NCBI GenBank assembly: GCA_023265025.1
Contig: JAHFUP010000057.1
Span: 1 to 34,338, forward strand
Reading direction: 5' to 3'
Length of the DNA: 34,338 bases
From: Acidimicrobiia bacterium
GTDB taxonomy: Bacteria > Actinomycetota > Acidimicrobiia > Acidimicrobiales > AC-14
Of this stretch, positions 20,262 to 26,501 are shown piece after piece. The notes below the pieces were generated by a model that made no database searches, was not told where the DNA came from, and was given only the letters and a program-made list of their open reading frames with translations. A program made the position numbers and the translations under genes. The stretch's first letter is position 1, and every line of letters begins with the position of its first letter.

Positions 20262-21575
20262 CTACACCACATCTTCGAGCGGGACGTAGCCCGCCGGCGC
20301 GTCATCGTGCGAGCCCGGCGGGTCCTCGAAGGCGGCGACCAGGTCCGGCCGGACCAGGCCGGCGGCGACCGCCACCGCCAGGAACACCGCCGCCCCGCCG
20401 AGGGTGACCACCCGAAGCCCGAACCGGTCGCCCAGGGCGCCCTGCACCACCGCCCCCAGCGGGTAGACGGTGCCGAGGGCAACCATATACAGGCTGAGGA
20501 TGCGGGCCCGGAGGACCGCCGGCGCCCGGAGCTGGACCACCGTGCCCAGCCCGGACAGCACGCCGACGTACGCGGCGCCGACGGCGACGAGCACCACGAC
20601 GGCGACAGCCAGCGTCGGGGCAAGGGCGTAGGCGGCGAGCAGGAACGGAAGCACGAGCAGGTTCACCACCAGCACCCGCCGGCGCCCGTGGCGCCGGGCG
20701 AGCGACGCCACGCTCAGGGCGCCGGCCACCGCCCCGACGCCCTGGGCGCCGATGAGCAGCGACGTCGCCCCTTCGCCGCCGGCGAACAGCTTGACCGTGA
20801 CGGCCGGGATGAGGGCAATGAACGGCGACAGCAGGAGGGCGATGACGGCGATGGTCAGGATGGCCGCCCGGCAACCTGGCTCCGTCCAGGCGCCTCGGGC
20901 GCCGGCCGCGATCCGGGCCCACAGGGCCGGCGGTGCGTCGTCGCTCGCCGCCGGCGGCTGGAGGCGGACGAGAAGCAGGGCGACCATCACCGCGCCGTAG
21001 GACCCCGCGTTGAGCGCGAACGCCCACGTGTAGGAGCCGGCCACCAGCACCACGCCGGCCAGCACCGGCCCGACCACACGCCCGAGGTTGTACTGGGCCA
21101 TGGACAGCGAGTTGGCGCCGAGAAGGTCGTCGCGGTCGACGAGGTCGGGGAGGATGGCCTGGTAGGCCGGGAGGCCGAGGGCGGTCATGCAGCCGCCGGC
21201 GAGGACGATGGCGGTGACGCCGAGCGGCGTGGCGTGGCCGGTGCCGACGAGGACGGCCAGGAGGGCGGCGAACAGCGTCTCGCCGATCGTCGTGCCGAGA
21301 AGGAGGCGCCGGCGGTTCACCCGGTCGGCGATGGCCCCGCCGACGGGCGACAGCACGCCCACCGGCACGAAGGCGGCGGCGGCGACCAGGCCGGTCCAGC
21401 GGGCCTGACCGGTGAGCTCGGTGACCAGCACCCCGACGGCGATGGTCTGCAGCCACGACCCGATGTTGGAGACGAGCGCCGCGATCCAGATGAGGGCAAA
21501 GTCCCGCCGTCGCAGCGGGCGGAGCGAGGTCAGGGCGAGCAGCCGCCGGCCGAGGCCGGCGGCGGGTGCCGTCAT
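20262..21575 (-). CDS. MFS transporter (EntS/MFS_3-like exporter)
   Basis: A 437-residue protein with 12 hydrophobic helices and the MFS loop 2-3 motif GGAIADRVNRRRLLL. The N-terminus RDFALIWIAALVSNIGSWLQTIAVGVLV is typical of the EntS/MFS_3 subgroup, which exports siderophores, drugs or other small molecules by proton antiport. It overlaps the upstream lyase/mutase-like gene by ATGA (21572-21575), so the two are translated together and may act on related compounds. The substrate cannot be deduced. The longer open frame upstream of 21575 is a shadow of the lyase gene. Confidence 0.88.
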   Translation of the reverse strand: MTAPAAGLGRRLLALTSLRPLRRRDFALIWIAALVSNIGSWLQTIAVGVLVTELTGQARWTGLVAAAAFVPVGVLSPVGGAIADRVNRRRLLLGTTIGETLFAALLAVLVGTGHATPLGVTAIVLAGGCMTALGLPAYQAILPDLVDRDDLLGANSLSMAQYNLGRVVGPVLAGVVLVAGSYTWAFALNAGSYGAVMVALLLVRLQPPAASDDAPPALWARIAAGARGAWTEPGCRAAILTIAVIALLLSPFIALIPAVTVKLFAGGEGATSLLIGAQGVGAVAGALSVASLARRHGRRRVLVVNLLVLPFLLAAYALAPTLAVAVVVLVAVGAAYVGVLSGLGTVVQLRAPAVLRARILSLYMVALGTVYPLGAVVQGALGDRFGLRVVTLGGAAVFLAVAVAAGLVRPDLVAAFEDPPGSHDDAPAGYVPLEDVV

Positions 21576-22438
21576 TCCTCGGCCTGGTACCGGGCCTCCA
21601 GCCGGTAGTGCCCCTCGAGGTCGACCACCCGGTTGAACTCGTCGAAGGTGGTCACAAGTTCCATGTGGTTCCGCAGGGTGCCCTGGTCGGCGAGCACCTG
21701 GTAGGCGGTCCCGACCGACTTGGCCATGGCGAACAGGCCCGACAGGGGCGACACGATGAGGTCGTAGCCGAGCCCGTGCAGTTCCGCCGGCGTGAGCAGC
21801 GGCGTGCGCCCCGCCTCGATCATGTTCGCCACGAGGACCACCCCGGGAAGGGCGTCGGACACCGCCTGCATCTCCTCCACCGACTCGGGCGCCTCGACGA
21901 AGACCGCGTCCACGCCCAGCTCGGCGGCCATGCGGGCCCGGAGGATCGCCTCGTCGAGGCCCAGCGCCTGCCGGGCATCGGTGCGGGCGACGACGAAGAG
22001 CTTCCACCGGTGGTCGAGAGCGGCCTGGAGCTTGCCCAGCCAGTCCTCGCGTGGGACGACCCGCTTGCCGGCCATGTGCCCGCACTTCTTGGGCCAGACC
22101 TGGTCCTCCAGGAAGATGCCGGCGGCGCCGGCGGCCTCGAACAGCTCGACGGTGCGGATGGTGTTGAGGGCGTTCCCGCCGCCGGTGTCGCCGTCGACGA
22201 CGACCGCGCACGCACCGACGGTGCGGCAGGCCCGCCGGGCGACGTCGGCCATCTCGGCCTGGGTCAGGTACCCGAAGTCGGGGAGGCCGAGGTGGCTGGC
22301 TGCGGTGGCGAAGCCGGAGAGGAACAGGACCTCGAAGCCGGCGTCACTGGCCAGGCGGGCCGACAGGGCGTCCCAGACTCCGGGCATCAGCACCGTCTGG
22401 TCGGATCCGAGGAGCGACCGCAGGTGGTCGCCGTTCAC
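21572..22438 (-). CDS. Isocitrate lyase/PEP mutase superfamily enzyme
   Basis: A 288-residue TIM-barrel enzyme that makes or breaks C-C (or P-C) bonds of oxyanion substrates. It has VVDGDTGGGNA (80-90, metal-binding aspartates), FLEDQ (109-113) and KKCGHM (117-122), which fits the isocitrate/methylisocitrate lyase signature K-[KR]-C-G-H with its catalytic Cys. A lyase such as methylisocitrate or dimethylmalate lyase is therefore likelier than a PEP mutase, but the substrate is open. I chose GTG 22438, which has GAAGGG at 6-nt spacing; a GTG at 22474 would overlap the upstream lipoprotein gene. The MFS gene follows with a 4-bp overlap. Confidence 0.8.
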   Translation of the reverse strand: MNGDHLRSLLGSDQTVLMPGVWDALSARLASDAGFEVLFLSGFATAASHLGLPDFGYLTQAEMADVARRACRTVGACAVVVDGDTGGGNALNTIRTVELFEAAGAAGIFLEDQVWPKKCGHMAGKRVVPREDWLGKLQAALDHRWKLFVVARTDARQALGLDEAILRARMAAELGVDAVFVEAPESVEEMQAVSDALPGVVLVANMIEAGRTPLLTPAELHGLGYDLIVSPLSGLFAMAKSVGTAYQVLADQGTLRNHMELVTTFDEFNRVVDLEGHYRLEARYQAEE

Positions 22439-22463
22439 TGGGCGCCCTTCAACTGGTCGGGCC

Positions 22464-22922
22464 TCAGCCGACACCGCAGTGGGCCCGGGCCCAGCGGTTC
22501 ACGTTGCCGTAGGCGTTCTGGAAGGCGGGCTCCTGCAGCTTGGAGAACTCGGGTGTCTTGGCCAGGTCGAAGTCGTTCTTGCGGAGGGCGGCGAGGACCG
22601 TCCCGGCCGTGGTGGCCACGGTGTTGACGTCGGTCTTGATCTCCGCCGGCGCCGCGCCCTGCGCCTGGGAGATCGTCGCCTCTGCGTCGGTGGCTGCCGT
22701 CCGCAGCTTGGCCTTGTCGCTCAGGTTGGCGACCACGGCGGTCAGCTTCGGCTCCAGGGTCCGCGCCAGCCCGCAGAACGGGGTGCCGGCCTGGTCGTTC
22801 CCGATGGCCGCTGTGGTCACCGGCCCTGCGGTCGTCGGCGACGCCTTGTCGTCGGAGCCTCCCCCGCAAGCGGTGAGAGCCAGCGCGCCGATGAGCCCCA
22901 GCGTTCCGAGCAGTCTTCGCAT
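22464..22922 (-). CDS. Small secreted lipoprotein of unknown function
   Basis: A 152-residue protein with a short lipoprotein signal (MRRLLGTLGLIGALALTAC, lipobox Cys19), a Gly/Ser/Thr linker, then an all-alpha domain rich in Ala, Thr and Lys. Two cysteines (PFCGLA and AHCGVG) bracket that domain and may form a disulfide. It is expected to sit on the outer face of the membrane. No family is recognisable; similar short helical lipoproteins are common in actinobacteria. The ATG lies 7 nt behind TAAGTT, which overlaps the sufU stop codon. The gene ends 26 bp before the start of the lyase gene, so they may share a transcript. Confidence 0.75.
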   Translation of the reverse strand: MRRLLGTLGLIGALALTACGGGSDDKASPTTAGPVTTAAIGNDQAGTPFCGLARTLEPKLTAVVANLSDKAKLRTAATDAEATISQAQGAAPAEIKTDVNTVATTAGTVLAALRKNDFDLAKTPEFSKLQEPAFQNAYGNVNRWARAHCGVG

Positions 22923-22929
22923 CCGTCCG

Positions 22930-22935
22930 AACTTA
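22930..22935 (-). promoter_or_regulatory. Putative -10 box TAAGTT overlapping the sufU stop codon
   Basis: TAAGTT ends 7 nt before the lipoprotein ATG at 22922, and its first three bases are the sufU stop codon (22935-22933). This suggests an internal promoter that separates the lipoprotein from the suf genes. Confidence 0.45.
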
Positions 22936-23439
22936 GTCGGCGGCGCGTTCCAGTCGAGCCTCGTCGAAGGCTTGGGCGAGTGTGTTCCACGACAGCGTGG
23001 CGCACTTGATCCTGACGGGGAACTTCACGACGCCCCGGAGGGCCTCCAACTCGCCCATGTCGACGGCGGGATCCGGCGCCACCGCGCCACCGTCGCCATC
23101 GAAGGCGTCGCCGCCGCCGTCGAGGCCCCGCTCGTGGATCGACATCATGGCCTTGAACGCCCGGATCAGGTCCCTGGTCTCGGCCTCGGTGCGCCCCTTC
23201 ACCGCCGCGGTCATCATCGATGCCGACGATTGGCTGATCGAGCAACCCTGACCGTCAACCTTGATGTCGGTGACCCGCCCGGTGTCGTCGATGTCGACGT
23301 AGAGCACGACCTCGTCGCCGCAGAGGGGGTTGAACCCCTCGACCCGGTGCGCCGGCGGCGTGGGCAGCTCCCCCCGGTTCCGCGGGCTCCGGTAGTGGTC
23401 CAGGATGATCTCCCGGTACAGGTCTTCGAGGCCCGCCAT
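22933..23439 (-). CDS. sufU: SufU-type Fe-S assembly sulfur carrier
   Basis: Zinc-binding sulfurtransferase that takes persulfide sulfur from SufS and passes it to the SufBCD scaffold. The 168-residue protein has the three conserved cysteines in FNPLCGD (Cys40), GQGCSIS (Cys66) and IKCATLSW (Cys146), and the opening LYREIILDHYRSPRNRG, all typical of SufU rather than IscU. Compared with most SufU proteins it has a longer Gly/Asp-rich insert (about 106-128, GLDGGGDAFDGDGGAVAPD) before the third Cys. The ATG shares its A with the stop codon of a 30-codon ORF upstream (TGATG), and sufS lies 91 bp upstream. Confidence 0.93.
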   Translation of the reverse strand: MAGLEDLYREIILDHYRSPRNRGELPTPPAHRVEGFNPLCGDEVVLYVDIDDTGRVTDIKVDGQGCSISQSSASMMTAAVKGRTEAETRDLIRAFKAMMSIHERGLDGGGDAFDGDGGAVAPDPAVDMGELEALRGVVKFPVRIKCATLSWNTLAQAFDEARLERAAD

Positions 23440-23531
23440 CAGTTTCGCCCTCGCTCGCTTGTGACGTCTTCGGCGTGAAGGGCGGCGGCCGACATTGCCT
23501 GTCGCAGGATGAACGAGTGAGGTCGAGACAT
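23439..23531 (-). CDS. Possible 30-residue ORF between sufS and sufU
   Basis: The gap between sufS and sufU is exactly filled by an open frame that starts in TGATG with the sufS stop codon and ends in TGATG with the sufU start codon. The product begins MSRPHSFILRQAMSAAALHA and has no recognisable motif. Third-position GC is visibly lower than in the neighbours, so it may serve only to carry ribosomes from sufS to sufU, or be a chance reading. Confidence 0.3.
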   Translation of the reverse strand: MSRPHSFILRQAMSAAALHAEDVTSERGRN

Positions 23532-24763
23532 CACAGTGCGAAGATCCCGGCGGCGGCGACGAGGCCGCCGGAGAGGGCGTCGACGTCGGCTTCGTCGTTG
23601 TAGACGTAGAACGACGCCCGCGAGGTGGCGGTGACGCCGAGGCGGCGCATCAGGGGGCGGGCGCAGTGATGGCCGGCCCGGATGCACACGCCGGCGCTGT
23701 CGAGCACCTGGGACAGGTCGTGGGGGTGGACGTCGCGGTAGGTGAAGGAGACGACGCCGCCCCGGTCGTGGGCGTCGGGCGGGCCGAAGATGCGCAGGTC
23801 GGCGCCGTGGCGCTCGGTCAGCGTGGCCAGCGCGTACGTCGTAAGCGCCACCTCGTGCTCGCGCACCGCCTCCATGCCCAGGTCGGACAGGTAGTCGATG
23901 GCCGCGCTGAGGCCGATGGCCTCGGCGATCGGCGGCGTGCCGGCCTCGAACTTCCAGGGAATCTCGTTGGGCGTCCACCCGTCGAGACGGACATCGCGGA
24001 TCATCTCGCCGCCACCGAGGAACGCCGGCATGGCCTCCAGCAGCGACTCCCGGCCCCACAGCACGCCGATGCCGGTTGGGCCGCACATCTTGTGCGACGA
24101 GAAGGCCAGGAAGTCACAGCCCATGGCCGCGACGTCGGTGACCGCATGGGGGACGGACTGCGCGGCGTCGACCAGGACCACGGCGCCGGCGGCATGCGCG
24201 GCGGCGGCGATCTCGGCCACCGGGTTGAGGGTGCCGAGGACGTTCGACATGGCGGTCACCGCGACCAGGCCGACACCGTCGAGCTGGCGGTCGAGGTCAT
24301 CGAGCACGAGCTGGCCGTTGTCGTCGATCTTCAAGAAGCGCAGCTCGGTGCCCCGCTCCTCCCGCAGCATGAGCCAGGGCACCAGGTTGGCGTGGTGCTC
24401 CATCTCGCTGAGCAGCACGGCCTGGCCGGGGGCGAGGATCGAGCGGCCGTAGGAGTGGGCGACCAGGTTGACGGCCTCGGTGGCGTTCTTGGTGAAGACG
24501 ACGCCCCGGGTGGAGGGGGCGCCGATGAAGCGGGCCACTTTGGTGCGGGCCGCCTCATAGGCCTGGGTCGCCTCCTCGGCGATGGTGTAGACGCCCCGGT
24601 GCACGTTGGCATGGGTGGTGGCGTAGTAGTGGTCCATGGCGTCGAGGACGGCCTGCGGCTTTTGGGAGCTGGCCGCCGAGTCGAGGAACACGAGGCGGTG
24701 GCCGCCCATGTCCCGCTCCAGGATCGGGAAGTCCTTCTTCACGCTTCCGACATCGAGCGTCAA
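23531..24763 (-). CDS. sufS: Cysteine desulfurase SufS
   Basis: PLP enzyme that removes sulfur from cysteine for Fe-S cluster assembly, working with SufU. The 410-residue protein has LDSAASSQKP (28-37), the EMEHHANLVPW block (120-130), the PLP lysine in FSSHKMCGPTG (Lys225) and the catalytic cysteine in RAGHHCARPLM (Cys367), the SufS/CsdA type active-site loop. I chose the TTG at 24763: it overlaps the sufC stop as TTGA, has GGTGGAGGG 7 nt upstream and gives the usual length. GTG at 24742, seven codons in, is the alternative. The frame stays open into sufC but that is a shadow. Confidence 0.93.
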   Translation of the reverse strand: MTLDVGSVKKDFPILERDMGGHRLVFLDSAASSQKPQAVLDAMDHYYATTHANVHRGVYTIAEEATQAYEAARTKVARFIGAPSTRGVVFTKNATEAVNLVAHSYGRSILAPGQAVLLSEMEHHANLVPWLMLREERGTELRFLKIDDNGQLVLDDLDRQLDGVGLVAVTAMSNVLGTLNPVAEIAAAAHAAGAVVLVDAAQSVPHAVTDVAAMGCDFLAFSSHKMCGPTGIGVLWGRESLLEAMPAFLGGGEMIRDVRLDGWTPNEIPWKFEAGTPPIAEAIGLSAAIDYLSDLGMEAVREHEVALTTYALATLTERHGADLRIFGPPDAHDRGGVVSFTYRDVHPHDLSQVLDSAGVCIRAGHHCARPLMRRLGVTATSRASFYVYNDEADVDALSGGLVAAAGIFAL

Positions 24764-25515
24764 GACGCCGCCCTCCACCCCTCGTACCCCTCCGCCTCCA
24801 GCCGGTGAGCCAGGTCCATGCCGCCGCTGGCCACGATCCGGCCGTCGACGAGAATGTGGACCACGTCGGGCTCCAGGTACTGGAGGATCCGCTGGTAGTG
24901 GGTGATGACCAGCACGCCGAGGTCGGGCCGGTCGGCCCGCACCTCCTGGACGCCCTTGGAGACGACCTTCAGCGCGTCGATGTCGAGGCCGGAGTCGGTC
25001 TCGTCGAGCACCGCGAACTCGGGCTCCAGGATGGCCATCTGCAGCACCTCGTTGCGCTTCTTCTCGCCGCCGGAGAAGCCCTCGTTCAGGTAGCGGTCGC
25101 CGAACGCCGGGTCGATGCCCAGGCGGCTCATCCAGCTCATGATGGCCAGCCGGAGCTCGAGGATCGACAGGTCGATCCCCTTGCGGGCCGAGAGCGCCTG
25201 GCGCAGGAACTGGATCACCGAGACGCCGGGGATCTCCTCGGGGTACTGGAAGGCCAGGAACAGGCCGGACTTGCCCCGCACGTCGGTGGGCCACGACGTG
25301 ATGTCCTCACCCTTGAACAGGATGCGGCCGGCGGTCACCGTGTAGTCCGGGTGGGCCAGCAGCGTGTTGGCCAGCGTCGACTTCCCCGAGCCGTTGGGTC
25401 CCATCAGCGCGGCCACCTGGCCGGGCAGGATGGTGAGGTCGACACCCTTGAGGATCTCCTTGCCGTCGACCTCGACGTGCAGTCCCTGGATCTCGAACAG
25501 AGGGGGGGCGCTCAC
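24760..25515 (-). CDS. sufC: Fe-S cluster assembly ATPase SufC (copy 2)
   Basis: A second SufC, 251 residues, with Walker A GPNGSGKST (39-47), the stretch GLFLAFQYPEEIPGVSV (84-100), signature FSGGEKKRNE (147-156) and Walker B AVLDETDSGLDIDAL (168-182). It reads closer to the typical SufC than the copy at 17229-17966 and leads a sufC-sufS-sufU operon with 4-bp coupling to sufS. No scaffold gene (sufB or sufD) adjoins it. The GTG start lies 6 nt behind TAATCT, and a GGAG also precedes it at very short spacing. A perfect 12-bp palindrome sits just upstream of the -10 box, a likely operator site. Confidence 0.93.
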   Translation of the reverse strand: MSAPPLFEIQGLHVEVDGKEILKGVDLTILPGQVAALMGPNGSGKSTLANTLLAHPDYTVTAGRILFKGEDITSWPTDVRGKSGLFLAFQYPEEIPGVSVIQFLRQALSARKGIDLSILELRLAIMSWMSRLGIDPAFGDRYLNEGFSGGEKKRNEVLQMAILEPEFAVLDETDSGLDIDALKVVSKGVQEVRADRPDLGVLVITHYQRILQYLEPDVVHILVDGRIVASGGMDLAHRLEAEGYEGWRAAS

Positions 25516-25521
25516 CGCTCC

Positions 25522-25542
25522 AGATTAGCACTACGGCCGTAG
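25522..25542 (-). promoter_or_regulatory. sufC2-sufS-sufU promoter with 12-bp palindrome
   Basis: TAATCT (25527-25522 on the minus strand) ends 6 nt before the sufC start. Three bases further upstream lies the perfect palindrome CTACGGCCGTAG (25531-25542), in the spacer between -35 and -10, where a repressor would block RNA polymerase. It does not resemble the CAAC-N6-GTTG SufR site. Confidence 0.45.
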
Positions 25543-25544
25543 GA

Positions 25545-25560
25545 GAAACCCCTTCGGGGC
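25545..25560 (-). terminator. Rho-independent-like terminator of the HEXXH lipoprotein gene
   Basis: On the minus strand, right after the stop codon at 25562, the sequence reads GCCCCGAAGGGGTTTCT: a CCCC/GGGG stem with a GAA loop and a short T-run. It separates this gene from the suf promoter. Confidence 0.5.
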
Positions 25561-25561
25561 G

Positions 25562-26443
25562 TCAGCTGCCGAGCAGCGCGTTGTACTCGTCGATGCGGGC
25601 GTTCAGGGCGTCGACCTGGGCGTTGTAGCGGTCGATCAGGCCGTTGATGACCCCGACCTGGGCGTTGTAGCCGCGGATGTCGCCGGCGGCCCGAAGCTGT
25701 TCCTGGGTGTCCCTCAGCACGTCGATGCGGGTGTCAAGAGCGTCGATATCGGCCCGGAGGCGCTGGATCTCGTCCTCCCGGGCGCCGAGGGTGCGTTGGC
25801 GGAAGGCGACGACGCCGGCCCGGTTGACGAAGAACTGGGCGTAGTGGGCCTCCAGGGCCGGCGACAGGCCGTCGAACTCCGAGCCGAGGATGGAGTGGAC
25901 CTCGTTGACCAGCGTGGGACCGGTGCCATAGGGCTTGAGGCGTTCCTCGAGCCGGGTGTTCCCCACCCGGGCCGCCTCCAGCTCGGCGTCGACGCGGGCC
26001 CGCTCTGCGGGGCCGAGGTTGGCGTACGCGGCGTGGAGCAGCTCGTGGGCGGCCACGACGTACAGCAGCTCGCGGGCCTCGGCCCGATCGGGCGCCAGGA
26101 GGTGGATCCGACCCGACGCGTAGCAGCCGGCCGTGTGCGTACGGCCTCCGTCGGGCGAGTCCGTCTTGCTCTCGACGCCGCAGCTGGCGGCGAACGTGGT
26201 GGCGTCCTCGACGGTCGGGGTGGCGGCGAAGAAGAGCCGGCGGGCCCGGTCGGTCATCGTCGTGGTGGTCGCAAGGTCCTGCACGTCGGCCGGCACCGGC
26301 ACGGTCGTGGTGGTCGGCGCCGCCGTCGTCGCCGGAGCTGCGGTCGTCGTCGGACCCAACGGGTCGGTCCGGTCGATCGGGGCCGTCGAGCACCCTGCGG
26401 CCAGCGCCAGCACCAACCCGACGACGGCCCGACGCCTGCCCAC
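25562..26443 (-). CDS. Secreted HEXXH lipoprotein with C-terminal coiled coil
   Basis: A 293-residue putative lipoprotein: signal with lipobox AAGC (Cys18), Thr/Pro/Ala linker (30-65), a globular region with two cysteines (88, 107), the zincin motif AAHELLHAAYA (His133, Glu134, His137), then NEVHSILGSEFDGL (180-192), whose glutamates could give the third zinc ligand, and a C-terminal helical region (about 214-290) with coiled-coil spacing and repeats of the YNAQV / IDRYNAQVDALNARIDEYNA kind. It is expected to act outside the membrane, possibly as a metalloprotease; activity is inferred from the motif alone. I chose the GTG 8 nt behind TACCTT; a GTG one codon upstream is equally possible. It is divergent from the debranching enzyme gene. 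Confidence 0.75.
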   Translation of the reverse strand: MGRRRAVVGLVLALAAGCSTAPIDRTDPLGPTTTAAPATTAAPTTTTVPVPADVQDLATTTTMTDRARRLFFAATPTVEDATTFAASCGVESKTDSPDGGRTHTAGCYASGRIHLLAPDRAEARELLYVVAAHELLHAAYANLGPAERARVDAELEAARVGNTRLEERLKPYGTGPTLVNEVHSILGSEFDGLSPALEAHYAQFFVNRAGVVAFRQRTLGAREDEIQRLRADIDALDTRIDVLRDTQEQLRAAGDIRGYNAQVGVINGLIDRYNAQVDALNARIDEYNALLGS

Positions 26444-26451
26444 CACCCCAG

Positions 26452-26457
26452 AAGGTA
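26452..26457 (-). promoter_or_regulatory. Putative -10 box TACCTT for HEXXH lipoprotein gene
   Basis: TACCTT on the minus strand ends 8 nt before the GTG at 26443 (5 nt before the GTG at 26446). Confidence 0.4.
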
Positions 26458-26486
26458 CCGGCGAGGAGGCTGCTGCCGGCCGCAAG

Positions 26487-26492
26487 TAACCT
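26487..26492 (+). promoter_or_regulatory. Putative -10 box TAACCT for glucosidase gene
   Basis: TAACCT ends 9 nt before the ATG at 26502. No ribosome-binding site is seen, in line with a leaderless mRNA. Confidence 0.4.
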
Positions 26493-26501
26493 CCCGGTCT
26501 C

